A stretch of DNA of 64,000 bases from Undaria pinnatifida (lineage: Eukaryota; Sar; Phaeophyceae; Laminariales; Alariaceae), in assembly GCA_012845835.1 (NCBI GenBank), contig JABAKD010000014.1, positions 3,087,710-3,151,709 of the forward strand, written 5' to 3'. Both the position numbers and the translations under genes were made by a program. Positions 1 through 13,707 of this stretch are shown here, in pieces. The notes under the pieces are model-generated. The model saw only the letters and a program-made list of their open reading frames with translations, did not search any database and was not told where the DNA came from. Position 1 is the stretch's first letter, and every line of letters begins with the position of its first letter.

Positions 1-65
1 AGGTACAGTAGCTTTGTAACTATCACACGTTGGAAAAATCATGTCCTATTTCATTATCTGTGTCT

Positions 66-236
66 TTTTAGGCAGACAGATCCCTGGTCTATATGATCTG
101 CATGACGTATAGATCATGTTGCCTGGTGGTAACCGTATGATCTGTATAACCTAGCACATGTTTCCAGGGTTGGATCTGTGCTACACAGGTAATAAAAACA
201 GCTATAGGATCTAGATTATTTAGATCATGATCTGCC
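66..236. repeat. GATC-rich dispersed element
   Basis: Shared blocks are CAGATCCCTGGT, ATGATCTGCATG, CTAGCACATGTTTCC and, at the end, GATCATGATCTG. Related copies lie at 15812-16075, 20740-20942, 22595-22745 with 22920-22982, 57723-57990 and 58385-58685. The last has expanded into a GATCTAGAT satellite. Confidence 0.8.
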
Positions 237-291
237 CCGAGGTTTGTAACGAGTGCTGTGGTGACCTTTGAAAAAAATTGTCTTGCCCTTT

Positions 292-362
292 GAGTTTGCC
301 TACCTGGTTTTCCATTGAATATAAGGCATGGCGGTTGGGTGACAGTGCCGATGCTGTTCGAG
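292..362 (+). repeat. Echo of the first-exon upstream edge
   Basis: This segment and 530-601 align over about 70 bp with scattered substitutions. They share CTGGTTTTC, a TATTGA or CATTGA motif, GGCCATGCCGGTTGG-like sequence and GATGCT followed by TTCGAG. The right copy runs into the ATG at 588. A strong donor-like GAGAG|GTAAGTATG lies between them (GT at 489-490), but no upstream frame ending there is open, so I do not call an exon. Confidence 0.5.
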
Positions 363-587
363 CTTCCTTTTTGTATGTACTACCTTGCCTGCCTGATGTT
401 GCAGTTGACAGAAGGCATAAGGCTTGAAAACCCTTTCTATTACCCTTTGCGTGCTGTACCTACCGGAGTTGGTATTGGTAGATGAGAGGTAAGTATGCTT
501 CAAGTACCCTGCTCTTACTATTTTTCAATTTTGAACCTGCCTGGTTTTCTATTGAGTAGGGGCCATGCCGGTTGGACGACGCCGACG

Positions 588-3500
588 ATGCTTTCCGAGC
601 GAAAGAGAGGTGGAGAAGTGGGACCTTTGAGGGCTACCGTTGCGCCGCCCGCCTCGACGGCGGGGCAGACGGCGGAGGTCATGCGGCCTCCGTCCGACAT
701 CACGTGGGAACAGGTGGGTCGCGACGCAAACATCTTTTTTGGGCCGATTTATATCGAAGAGTAGCACCAGCAGTGCGATAGTATGACAGTAGAGGTCCCC
801 CTTTAGTGCCGGCTGAGTAGTGTCGGTTACCCGCTATAGTGCCTGTGAAATCGCTTGGCACAGATGGAGCAACCAGTGGTGGCAGTGTGCGAAGTAGTGC
901 CGGTTGCCTCTGTAGTGCCTGTTTCTCCGGCTGGCACATACCGGCACTATAGAGGGACCACTACTGCCGTAACGGTCTAGCAAGAGCGTACAGCGGTACA
1001 AATATCAACGTGCTCTGCTCGTGGCGCATAAATTTACCATAGCGGTCAACTTGTTTTGGGCTGGTCGGTGTTACTTGCTATGCGTGCGCGGTGTATAAGA
1101 GCCTTTTTTTTTTTTTTTTCTTGTCCAAACACGTCAGCTGTGAGTTCGATAAATTTAGGGTCGATACTCATCTGTGCAAGCTGCGCGATACACCTAATTT
1201 TGTGACTGTAATGGTCGTTGCTTTTCAAGATCGTTTTTTTACATTGTACCTGGTTGTAAAATAGCAACGCCCGTGCTCCCTCCCCCTTTTCAGCTTGCGA
1301 CCCCCCCGGGACCTCAAGCCAAACCACTTCCCGAAGGGTAGCCTTGAAGCTCCGACATATCCTACGGCAAAAGTGCTCCATTTTTTTGTTCTGAGGCTCT
1401 ACACTCGTTGGGAAGCTCCATGCCTCACCCAACAACGTACTATGAATAACCTGGAAAGTTGTTGTTGTTGTTGTCTCACATCAACGCTTGTCAAAAATCC
1501 AGAGTCCGTGTGGTCACACAAAGGTGCTGGAGCTCTAAGGAAGATCCGAAAAACCAAATGAAATAAAAATTCGGCTGGGAAATACTATGTTTTCCCACCT
1601 AAAAACGCAAACCCGATAACCAAAGCCCGTGGCCTGGGTGTAAAAATGTTCGTTTCCGGAAACAAGAATGACGTATTTGAAAAAACTGGGTTAAGGAACC
1701 CGTCATTCTTTTTTTTTGCCGAAAAGCGCCACCTCTGTCGCAGCACGCATCCTCTGACATATCATAGCGTTTCGCCTCGGAAACACCCGTTACCCCAGCC
1801 ACCCTGGCTGCTTCGTGTGGCCGACTCTGCCACATGGTTCATTTTTTTCAGGGCTTTTCGTGGGTCACGACCCGCGACTTGCGGATCGGGTCAGGGCTTT
1901 TAACGCCTTTACGACCGGAAACCCGCTTTGAGGAAAAAAATACTTGGGATTAGTACAGGAAAGGATTTGGGGTTTTTAGAGGGCTGAGGCAAAAGTCTCA
2001 CGGGTCGGGTCCGATCTGTCAGGCAGGAGGTTGTCCGAAATCTCACGTGTCGGGTCAAGAGTTTTTCAACAAGTCTCAGCGGGGTCCGACTCGTGAAACG
2101 CCCCTGCTTTTTTTCGGCGTTCATTCCCCTTGAAGTAGGCCCAGAAAGGTTAACCCGTTTACGTCTATACTGCGTGCTCGTTTTTTGCGACAAACTAGGT
2201 GAACTCAGGGTGGGCTTTTGTTCCGCTAGGGCCAAGTGTGAACTGTTTCTTTACCGCTGCAAACATCGTTTTCGACGCTTCCCAATAATTTTTGTCCCCT
2301 TTAAACGTAGTCGCCGTTTGGAGAAGAATGTTTTATTTCTCTCGTTGGACCAGCTTTCTTTGTAGCAAGGACTGGCCTTGATTCACTTGGTCTGGTAATT
2401 TACACTATTACTGTCAAAAATACATGTAAAACCGCGCCCACCATTTGGGGAAATTGTTGCTTGGAATTAAAGTGGGATGGTTTTTGGAGTAGGAAAAAGA
2501 GGTTTCGAACTGCGTGAGACTGCTCTCTTTTGTTTTTCGCTCTCAGACTTCATGCAACACTTCACAGCCTTTTTATTCTGGTTTCAAACTGCTTGAGACA
2601 CCTCCTTACTTGTTTTCGCTCCCAATTCATGGAACTTTTATTCCTCACTCTTTTTTTGTTACAGGTCTGGGAAGTCCTCGTGCGCGACTTCAAGGTGGAC
2701 CCTGCGCTGTCAGAGGAGTACGCGACGATCTCGAAGGAGGATCAGCTTAAGGGATACGAGATGATGCAGCTCTGCCGCCAGTTTGAGAACGCCTGCAACC
2801 AGGCGTACATGCAGGGGAAAATCAGGGGATTCATGCACTTGGACAATGGGCAGGTTGGTTGGTTTGTTTACTTCCCCCCCCCCTGTTTTTTTCCTGTTTT
2901 TTTCTGTTTTTGTTTTTTTTTTCCGTTTGTGTTTCGTTTTTGGTGAGTTTTTTTGTTTTTGCTTTGGAGGGTTTGATATGGTTTGGTTAGCTGGGCAGGT
3001 TGGCTGGTTGGTTGGTTGGTTGGTTGGGTAGGTGGTTGGTTGGTTGGCCGGTTGGTTTGGTTCGGTTGGTTCGATTGGTTTGGTTGGTTGACTCGTTGAC
3101 TATTTGGGTTAGCCAGTTTGGCTCTGCCGCCAGTCCAAGAACGCCTGCAACCCAACGTTAAGATGCACGGGAAAATCAGGGGGTTCAAGCACCTGGGACA
3201 AACGGACAAGTGGATTGCTTGGATAAAATTCGTAGATTGGGCTTTGGTGGTTGCATGGGTGGCTGACTGGCCGGTTTTAGTTGGTTGGGCGGTTGGGTGG
3301 TGTTTAGGTGGTGATTGGTTAGATAGTGGATTGGTTAATTGCTTAGTCGGTCGGTATACCCCGCTCGAGCGGTTTTTAGTGTTGTGTTAGGGTATACTAG
3401 GTACTGTCGAATTAAGTCTTGAAGTGAGAACCAACAACTTATGTTTTCTTTAGGTTATGGTAAGTCTGTTGTTATCAAAATTCCTGAGGATGTTCAGTAA

Positions 3501-6500
3501 ATTTCGGGAAGGAGTTTTTTTTTTTTTTTTTTTTTGCAAATCGTGGCGGTTTGCATTTTTTCGCATGTTCCCCCGTCTACATCTCAAACATTGCAGTGGC
3601 GGGTCCCATTTTTTTGTTTTTTCGGTCACCCCTCTGGTATGTTGAGCCAAGCAACGCTCTCTTGTTTGTTGTGTGTACCGGGGACTCGCAGGAGGGCAGC
3701 TCCGCCATGGTTGCCGACAGCGTCGTGAAGGACGGGCGTATTTATTCACTTCGGGGGTTGTTGATATGTTTTTTTTCCATGGTTTTTCACGGATCGGATC
3801 GCTTCTCGCAAGGTCGGGTCAGGCAAGGGTGACCCAACCCGACCCGTGATATTTGAAAAGCTGCTGACCCGACCCGACCCGACCCGTGGTAATTTCCGTG
3901 TTTGGGGAGGACAGGTGTTCTTGTACACTCTCGTCAATAATTTTTAAACGCCCCCGTTTCCTGAGTTTATCCCTATGATACCCTCGATCAACCCTTGTGT
4001 GGTTTTTCAGGAGGGCACCCCCGCCATTCCCTCTCTAACAACAACGAACTTCTGTAGTATGTCGTAAATATATACGAAGTACAAGGCGGTTTCGACGCGG
4101 CGGGCTGATTCCCGCCTGCGGGACCGCGCATGCCCGTAATGGCAGAGGATGTAGTACGTAAGCAGGGCCGGGCCGTGAACGCGACAGAATACTGCCAAGA
4201 GAAAACGTGTCTGACCGAAGAGAAAGAAAGTATCGAGTAGCAAAAAAACAAACATTGCCATCTGGCACTACGTGTAGAATACAAAAGCAAGAACGAAAGC
4301 ACAGCAATTGCCCACTCGGAAGCAACGCGATGGAGGAAAGCCGACCCTAATGCATCGAAGAAACATCGCCAGCAATCGCTCTTGCCTGGTTCCTCTGCCG
4401 TTCTCTATCTTGGGCCTACATGAAAGTGGTACTTGTTCGTACAGCAGCAGCAATGATCGTTCGTATAGCAGCAGCTGCCAGCATCAGCAGCATTACTTCA
4501 CGAGTACTCGTCATATCGTGCTGTACGCTCGTCCGTATGTCATTTACTACCTACCTGATGGTACGATTACAAGCATACAATCCGTACCAACAAAATACCG
4601 CAGTAATAATACATGCGGCAGACAGCAGTATCATGTCATATGCTCGCGACAATGCCAACATGACTTTTTGATTTTTCGGCCCAAGAGGAAGATGTACCCG
4701 GTATTCTTTTTCGAAGTAAGCAAAAAAAACTTGCTAAGAAACGAAAGTGATCACGGTGAGAATCGAACCAAGGCCTTAAGGATATCCAGGTGTCCAAACT
4801 AGATTTTGGCCCACTTTGGAATGGTAACCGCTTTTCACTCAGGGCACCGCGCATGCGCGGTCGAGGCGCCCCCGGCGCCGCAGGGGTCGCGGGGAGCATG
4901 ATGAGGGAGTTCCAGACCGAGAGGTGGTCTACATCGCGTGCTATGTCGTAGCGCACAAGAACGCCGATAAAACGAAAGCGTTTAAGAAAACCTGAAGAGC
5001 TTTCGGGTCACACCTCCAACAATATCGTCCCTGTATGCACATACGCCCACGGTGCTGTGATGTGTGTTTTGCTTTTTCACCCATCGACGACAGCATATAC
5101 GCTCTCACCTTTGTGCCTTCTCAGGAGAGCATCCCGGCCATGGTGGCGGACAGCATCGTGAACGGCGATAAGAAGATGAGCTACTACCGCGAGCACACAC
5201 ACGCGCTCGCTAGCGGCGTGAATCCCGGGCGCATCATGGCCGAGCTCTTCGCTAAGGACGGCGGGACGTGCAGAGGCGCCGGCGGGTCCATGCACGTCTA
5301 CGACAAGGACACGCACTTCCAGGTTTGACGGAGGCGGGAGAAGAGGGGGGGGGCAGGGCGGCTGGTTCGGGTGGTGTACTGATTTTTTCATGCACTGCCG
5401 TAATCTTTAGACCATCCCGGGGGGGGGGGGAGTGGAGGGGGGGGGAATGGGGGGGGGGCTCTCTTAGTGGAGAACAGACTCAGGTTGTCTTCTTTTTACT
5501 CTTTTGGCGTACAGGTAAAAATTAAGCTGGGGGGGGTGTTCTCTTAGTGGAAAGCAGGCTTAGGTTGTCTGCTTTTTTTTCACTCTTCCAGCGGACGGGT
5601 AAAAAACAAGCTTGATCCCGTTAGATCCGCACCCACGATTTTTGGGTTTTGGAACTTGAGGGGGGTACATTTTGCGGTATTAGACGGGTTAAGTTCACCG
5701 CAAACAACACACCTGTGCCTTGTGTAAATTTTGGACTCGGTTGTAGAGCGCAACGGTGCTGTCGCGAGAACGACAGCGCGAGCTGCGGCGGTGGCGTGTT
5801 ATACACGACTCCCAGATTGGGCGGAAAGGACGTGGGGGAAGGGGTGGGGCGGGAGGGGGGGGGGGAGGGGGGGGGCGGGTCGAAGTTGTTTCGGAATTTC
5901 TCTTCGGGATGAGAGCACAGCGAGATAGCTGCTTTGCTGCTTGTTTTTATCTCACTTTATTTTGGACGGTGTGGGTACCCCCCACCTCGAGTGTTGGAGG
6001 TGTCTCTGTTAGGAGTAAGAGCGGTGCTCCGTCTCAAAAGGGATGCCTGGTTAATGGTCAAGTGACTAAGGCAAGCAGCGAATGAGTACCCGTCCCCCCC
6101 TCTTACCCCTGCCGCGGCTCTGAGGGTCGACGATACATGTTCCACCTTATCTCACCCCGTCCCCGCGTGCGCCATGCCATACCGCGTCGCTCCTTTTGTG
6201 TTTCGCGTGGTTTCTGTCGTTGCTGCTGCTGCGTTTGAGGACAGGGGGGGTGGGCGCTTGTGGCGGAACAGATTGCTTACGCGGCGGGCGCGGCGCGGTC
6301 TATCCTAATGGACAGGCACCTTGACCCCGAGGGCATGAAGGATGACGACAGGTACTTCTACTTCTGCTTCTCAACCCCTTCAGAGCCCCCAAACCCGCCC
6401 CTATACTAACTTCACGTAATTTTTCATCCCAAAACGGGTTTCCAGTTGTACAGGCGTCAAGCCTGACCCGCTCTTGCAACTGCGGTAGAATATTATTAAT

Positions 6501-9500
6501 ACTGCTAATATTAAATAGCACCCATTTTTCGGGGGTAAAGTGGTTTTGCTTGAATACTGTTACAATTGGATATGTTTCACTTCGTGCGTGACAACCCGTC
6601 GATATTGCCCCGAATAGGCTATATATTTTTTCGTTCAAAACTATACCGGTACTAGGTAAGAGCTGAACAACAAAACAATGAGATTGTTTTTTTTCATGGC
6701 TTTGATTTTGATTATTAATAGAGTGTTTGTACGCACTTGGCTAGGCTGGACAGCGATCTATGACAGCCTATCACGAGCAAAATAAACAGCAGCATACGCT
6801 TGGATTCATCATCGTCATCTGCCATGACCCTTGTGCAGACGAGCAAAAGACCGGGGGAGGGGACGGCCGATGACGGCTTCCTGCCCAGCGGTGGCTCACT
6901 TGGACGTAGACGTAAAAACAGAACCAAAACAATCAACTTTTCAATGGAAACCTCTGCTAAACCGAGCTGTTGCTTCTGCTGCTTCTGCTTGCTGCTACTG
7001 GCGTCTGCCGGCTCTGCTGCCTGCTGCTGCTGTTGGTACCTGCTGTTGGTACCTGCTGTTGTGTGTTGATGCCCCAACAAACATCTTCGGACCTCACAAC
7101 AGGTGCACGAAGCATACAGCAGCAGCAGCACAGGCCCATAGAAACCCATACCAGCTATTGCTCTGGTTTTGCTGGGTCTGCTGCTCTACTGCTGCATCGC
7201 ATATGGCCGTCCCGGCTCTGTACGTATGGCATTCACGGTACAACAGTAGCCGCGCTGTGAGCCCTCTCCTTTGTGACAGGCTGCTGCTCTACTGCTGCAT
7301 CGCATAGGGTCGTCCCGGCTCTGTACGTATGGCATTCACGGTACAACAGTAGCCGCGCTGTGAGCCCTCTCCTTTGTGACAGGCTGCTGCTCTACTGCTG
7401 CATCGCATATGGCCGTCCCGGCTCTGTACGTATGGCATTCACGGTACAACAGTAGCCGCGCTGTGAGCCCTCTCCTTTGGGACAGCCACTGCGCGGTGCC
7501 TATGTGAGTGTGTGCATGAGTGTACGCTTCTGTACGCGTGAGTGGAGTGTGTGCTGTCTTTTTGTTGGCATGCTTAAAACGATCAAAAGAGCGGTGGGGG
7601 TTCTTTCAAAAGAAGCCGCTCAGCCTCACAGCGACCACAGTACTGCATGCAGTAGCAGTACAGCAGCAGTGAGTACAACGGCAGACGTGCCGCAAGCTCT
7701 TGCCTTTGTGCCAGAAATCACGGTGTCTGTGTGTGTGGTTGGTGCACAGCAAGGGATCGAACCACGGCAGCTTTTTCGCGTCCGACGAAACTATCGTACA
7801 CACGTCGTCGGACCTTCCACCAGGTATGTGAAGCATACCAGGTACGTCAGGATCAAAAACATGCCACAAGGTACACATCGAAGCATGCATCAGGACCAAA
7901 AGCATATCACCAGGTACACATCATTGGAACGCCTATGTTCACCACGTTTGACTTGCGACGCCCCTGGAATATCATCAAGTCAAAAACCCATCCCGAAGGC
8001 CGGAAGGGGAGCCTTGTACGTCGTTTGGCGTGTTTTTTTTCTTGTTTTTCTTTTTTTTTTCGCACACTCCTGCTTTCCAGCTTCTGTCACAGGTGTCGTC
8101 CCTCCTTCCCCCCCCGCGGTTCTTGGGTTCATTTTCTTCGTCGCGCATAGGGTTCAGCAATCCCACCGCTCGTCGATTTTTCATCGAGTGTTGCTAACTC
8201 GCGCTCTCGCGCTTTCCGCAAGTCCATTTGTGCACAAGAAAAAGTCCCCACGAATTTATACGAGTATGCACTCGAGGGGATTCGAACTCACGAAACTGAC
8301 CTGTACCAGGCTCGAGGAATACCTGACACGCCACCGGGGCGACCGGCTGCATGTACTGCATGCTAACCCGTCGATCCTGCTCATTACAAAAAATGACCCC
8401 TCCCCCATTGGGGCGGAGGGGCCGGCCCTATATCCTTTGAGGGTGTATTAATAATACCTGGACGAAAAACGTCCATCTTAGCAGGGGTCAGGTGGTAATC
8501 CCCTCCTTACCCCTGTTGAATGTTTTCACTGCGTGCATTTGTGGCGCGTGTAGGCGTGCAGTGGCGAGTATTACAGCAGTACCTTGGCTAAGTAGCTGCC
8601 TGTCGTGGTCTCGACGCAGTCCGCCGCCTCCTCCTTCCGTTGCTTCAATCGGAGCTGTCATCCATGTGCGAGAGGTGCGCACAAGGTGCCGAAGTCCGCC
8701 TCACAAGTGGCTCTCGGTCGGGCGCGGCTCACCCTTGATGCGACTCGGCGAACAACTCGCGGCGCTTCGCGCTCGGTGCGCGCGATGTCTGCCTGGGGTT
8801 GGTGAAAACGCGACGTGCTCCGTCCCGGCAATGGCATGCATGCGAGGGTCCGCGGTCATACGGCTGCGACTATGCTTGAAGTATGTACACCCGCCCCCCA
8901 CCCACGTTTACGTTAGGGTTACGATCATGTTCCTCAGCTAATTCAATCTCCCCAACCCGGTCACGCGACACCCGGAAGAATCCATCCATTGTACGTAGCC
9001 CTGCAAATGTTTTTTCTCGCCCACGGGTAACCTCCCTCCCCCTTCCCCGCCTTTTTCTCTACGTAAGGGTTACGATTGTATTCCTCGGCGAGGGAGCGGC
9101 GCAGAACGGGCGCATGGCGGAGACGCTCAACGCGGCTGCGAAGGAAAAACTCCCCTTGATTTTCCTCGTGATCGACAACGGCCGTGCCATCAACACCTTC
9201 ACGCCCGACGTCGCGGCTAACTCTGACGTTTTCCTCCAGGTATGCGTGGTGCCTGGTACCTGGTATGCCATTTTTTGCTAAATTCTTTCGAATACAGGCT
9301 GGTTCACGTTAAAAAAACCCAAATGTACTCCCCGGCGAATGCTCACATGCTGTTTTTTCGATTCAGACCGTGCAAGTTTGCACATGTCTTCTATGTGCCC
9401 TTGCGAAGATCTCACCTATCGAGTGTTTTTTTTTTTTGCCTGATTTTTCGCCAGTTTAGATTTTTCGGGAAACGTAAACTACCTTAGCCCAAATATCTTC

Positions 9501-12500
9501 GACGGAAAAAATGAAGGAAAAACACGGAGGTCAGAGTTCGGGATGGGCATGTAGAACACGTGTGCAATATTTCAGGGGCTATCTCTCAAAAACGGCGGGG
9601 ACATCTGAACTTTTGTGCGTAAAAATGAGTAAGGTCCGTTATTTTCTTCAAATTACTTGGTTTTAGTGCAAGATCGAATTTTTTCGCTAGATTTTGCTTA
9701 TATGTCGAGCACAGGCATGTCAGATTTTTTTTTTGCGCGAAAATCTCTGCAGACATGCCTTTGAGTACATCCAACCGGATCGTGCAAAATGCGGCGCATT
9801 TTATTTGTTCCCCCCCGCTGGGAAAAAGCCTGAATATTATTGCAAAAATCGAAGGCCTGTCATTGGTCGATACAAGTTTCGCTGAGACAGCCCGAGGCCG
9901 CAAAAAAAAAAAAATGGCCATATCACCCTCTTCCACTGGTCATGGAGTTCAGTATGATACCAAATATTTGCTCTTTGACTAGATGTTGCGAGCGGCATTC
10001 GCGGGGGAGAGAATTTCGGAGGTTTTACTTAAACGAGTCTGTACGTCAGCTGTGAGTTCGACCATTTTAAGAAGTATTATACTCATTTTTGCAAGCTGCG
10101 TGATAATCCGGTCGCGCGTTTGTACAGATGTATTACTCTTCGGGGGTATAGTACTGGTAGTACAATAGTACTGGTGCCCAAATTAGGCGGTATCCCGATA
10201 TAAGGCGGTCAAAATCGCTTGGCGCTCATAGCACTGATGAATTGCACTCATAACCTGGAATTAATACGGCGGCTTCCCCCGATAAGGCGGTCGTATTGCT
10301 CTCGCACACCACCGCCTTACTGCCCCCCCCCGCCTACTGCAATTCTTTTTCATGTGGCTAACTGTAAGTTGCCGACTAGTGATAAGTTGGCATTAATGGT
10401 TGCGTGCGACAATTTGCAGTTACCAACCCCGTAAATTGGCTACGGGAAGCCCTGTTTCAATGATTTTCGCGGCCAACTCCGACGTCTTCCTTTATGTACC
10501 ACATTTTTCATGCCGGTATTTACCATATTTTTCACGCCGGTGTTTCCATGTTTTCATACCGGTTTTGACGCTCGGGCTACCTTGTTTGACGCATGGTTTG
10601 ACACCAACTACGGGTTGCAATCCCGTCCCAACCCTCAAAGAGTGCAACGGTTTTAGTACTAATCCCACCTTTTTTCGCTGTTTGAACAGGGGAAGCACTA
10701 CGGCGTCCCCGGCGTCAACGTCGACGGGCAGGACATGATGCAGATGCTCTCGGCGGGCCGCGCCGTTACGGAGTACGTCAGGAGCAACGGCCCAGCTATC
10801 CTCCAGGTGCGTAGGAGGTGGCTTTGAGTCATGCGGAGTTGGGGGTCGGGCTACATATTTCCCCCCTGGCCCTCGTCACCCCGTACCCCCCACCCCCCCC
10901 CACCCCGACCACCAGAGTACCGTTTTCTTTTCTTCTCGTTTTTATTTTTTTGCGCTAGACTAGATGGTGGTTGAGTTAGACCATATTGTACGGAGTGGAG
11001 AACCTCTTTAACTCTGCACGATGAGGATGATATCACGTGGTGTGCACACGGTAGGGCACACACGAGGCAGTTACATAGTACCCCCGTTACTGTCTATGGA
11101 GGTGGCTACACCAGAAAACCAAACGAATTCATCGGAAGCTGTCATCCGATACGAAGTATGAACGAAAAGTACGCACAATGTGCGGAAGCCCGCCTCGCAA
11201 GTGGTTCTTAGTAGGATGCGCTCACCCTTCGTGCGACCCGCCGAACACCTGACGGCGCTTCGCGCTTGGTGCACACGATATCTGCCTGGCCGGTGAAGAC
11301 CCGACGTGCTCCGTCCCGGCATTGTAGGAATGAGACTGTCCACGGCTATGCATGAAATGACTACACCCCCCCCCCCGACCCCCGGCCACCCCTACCTGCC
11401 GTCGCGGGGTCGGGCGCTACTGTTATTCTTGTTTGACTCCCCTCACCCCTACCTCCTGTCATTCCTATGTTCTCACACACCCCTCCAAATCCCCCCCCCC
11501 ATCGCCGACTACGACCATGCACAAATTGAGTACATCCCCCCCTTCATCACCGACCACTCCCCGCGACTTGCTTCAGCGTTGATATTTACGTGTGTACCAC
11601 GTTCCAATTTTGTTTTGTTTTGTTTTATTCCTGGAGTATTATTCCACTCCAGAGTGACTGGAGCCTGTCCTGTGACCGCGGACTTGATTTTGCGATTTGA
11701 TGTGAAAACAGCAACAACACCCCCCATACCTCTCCCTTCGCCTCGCCACCCCCAGACCCCCCTCCTTCCTCCCCACTCCCCCACCCCCATCCCCGCCCAA
11801 AACATCCGTGTACAGGTCCAGACGTATCGTTTCCAGGGACACTCTCCCGCCGATCCCGAGCACGAGAGGGGGCGCAAGGAGGAGAAACGTTGGGCTAGGG
11901 CGACGCAGGACCCTATCGTCATCTTCGAAACGGAATCGCTCGACGCTGGCACCTTCACTAAGGTATGAAGATGGCCGCGTTCTTGCCGACTATGTCCACC
12001 CTAATCCGGTTTCCTACGCCCTCGCCCGATGGCCGTCATTCGTCAGATTGCTGTCCATCGTCCAATGGCCGTCCGTCCTCCGAAATTATCCCGGCCTCAC
12101 CTGATTGTGCACGCCATCGTCCGGATTTGTTCGCCCTCATCCTATGTTCTTCCGCTCTCGTCGTCCAACTTTTTCGGTCCTCGTCCGATTCTATCTGTCC
12201 GTCGTCCGATGATGTCCACTCTCATCCATTGTCCCCGCCCCTTGTCGCGAATTTTTACCGTAACGTTCGGTTTTTCTCACGGTATTCGTTTGTTGTTTGT
12301 TTGTACAGGAGGAGTTAGACGGCGCGAAAAAGAAAGCGGCTGCTGCGGTCAAGGTGGCCGTTGAGTATGCCGACGCGTCCCCCCCGCCGCCTGCCGACCT
12401 CGCTAAGGCAAGATTTGCATGTGGTGGTTGGGTTGGTTGGGTTGCAATATGGTAGGTTGGGTTTGGTTGGGTTGAGTTCGTTGGTGTGAAGTAGGCGGTG

Positions 12501-13707
12501 GAATTTGCCGACACGTCCCCTCCCCAACCTGCCGACCTCGTCAAGGCAAGCTTTAGGTGTGGCGGTGCTGTTGGTGGTGATGGTTGTGGTGGTGGTGGTG
12601 GTGGTGATGGTGATGGTGGTGGTGGTGGTGGTGGTGGTGATGGTGGTGGTGTTGTTGCTGTTGTTGTGTTGTTGTTATTGGTGTTGGTGTTGGTGTTGGT
12701 GCCGATGTTATTGACGTTGCTATTGTTGTTGTTATTGGTGTTGGTGTTGGTGCTGATGTTATCGACGTTGCTTTGTTGTTGTTGAAGAGGTTGATGCGGT
12801 TGTCATTTTTTATGAGTGTAGCTAGTACCGTGTAATTGTTGGGTTGGGCTTAATTTGGGTCAGGGTTGGCTCAGTGTGTTAAGGAAGCTGCGAAGTTTGC
12901 CGACACGTCCCTTTCCCCGCCTAGCGACCCCGCCAAGGCAAATCTTAACCCCTGTTGCTACTGTGCAGCATTTTTCCGGCACACTAATACCAAGTCGTTT
13001 GTTTTCCCGAAGAGGTGGTTGCAGGTCTAAAGGGGTAAAGCGTTGTTAAAACTTTAGTTAACACTCCTGATATTGCTGGATTTGGTTAGGGCTGAGGTTT
13101 GGTTGGTGGTGTGCGAGAGCACGTAGGTGGGTTGGTGGATGGTTTGGGGGGGGTCCACTTATGGCACAACAAGTGCAACTGCTTTCGCCTGGGTTGGGTT
13201 GGGGCTGGGTTATGTTGGGTTGGGTTGGGGTTGGGGTTGGGTTGGGTTGGGTTGGGTTGGGTTGGGTTGGGTAGGGTTCAGCTGGGCTGGGCTGGGCTGG
13301 GCGGGCTGGGCTGGGCTGGGTTCGGGTCGAGTCGGGTCGAGTCGGGTCGGGTTGGGCTGGGTTGGGTTGGGTTGGGTTAGGTTAGGCTGAGTTGGGTTAG
13401 GTTGGTGTGCGACAGCACAAGGGTGGGTGGTGGTGTTGGTAGCGGCGGTGGCTTTGTTTCTTTCCCCCGCGTTACCTGGCGTTTTCTGACCTCTTAGGTC
13501 TCTCTTGCTATCCTCTCTGTCTCTGACTCTCTCCGATTTTGTGTTTGCTCACGTTTATCTTTTATCTCCCAGGAGCTTGAGTACCCCGACGTACCCTCCA
13601 CCGACTACAACCTTAAATCGCCACCCGCCAACGCGGATGAAGTCAACGCCAGGTCTCTGCCGGCACACTCCAAGAAGGAAGCCGAGGCTCACTGTGCTAT
13701 GCTTGAG
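588..13707 (+). CDS. PDHA: E1-alpha module of the fused pyruvate dehydrogenase
   Basis: Residues 1 to about 430. The alpha fold begins near residue 60 with the segment YEMMQLCRQFENACNQAYM. It continues through MHLDNGQ (family form HLYNGQE), YYREHTHALASGV (YRDHVHALSKGV in plastid enzymes), GGSMHVYDKD, GGWALVAEQIAYAAGAA, the TPP/Mg region VTIVFLGEGAAQNG at residues 208-221, GVPGVNVDGQD, and YRFQGHSPADPE at 307-318. The TPP motif is altered: GEG replaces GDG at 214-216 and DN replaces NN at 243-244. Ser313 aligns with the first mammalian kinase site, but the second site (GVSYR) is absent, as in plastid enzymes. The piece AVEYADASPPPPADLAK (369-385) matches the AVEFADASP end of plastid E1-alpha; residues 386-437 form a charged linker leading to E1-beta. 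Confidence 0.85.

Noticed and set aside
300..488. Upstream signal-peptide exon before the strong donor at 489
   Set aside because: The only plausible frame (from an ATG near 350) meets a stop a few bases before the donor.
4745..4800. tRNA gene suggested by GAGAATCGAACC
   Set aside because: The T-stem does not pair and no D arm or acceptor stem could be found nearby.
13190..13400. Interstitial telomere repeat
   Set aside because: The unit is the pentamer GGGTT and not TTAGGG; near 37830 only two TTAGGG-like units occur, too few to mean anything.
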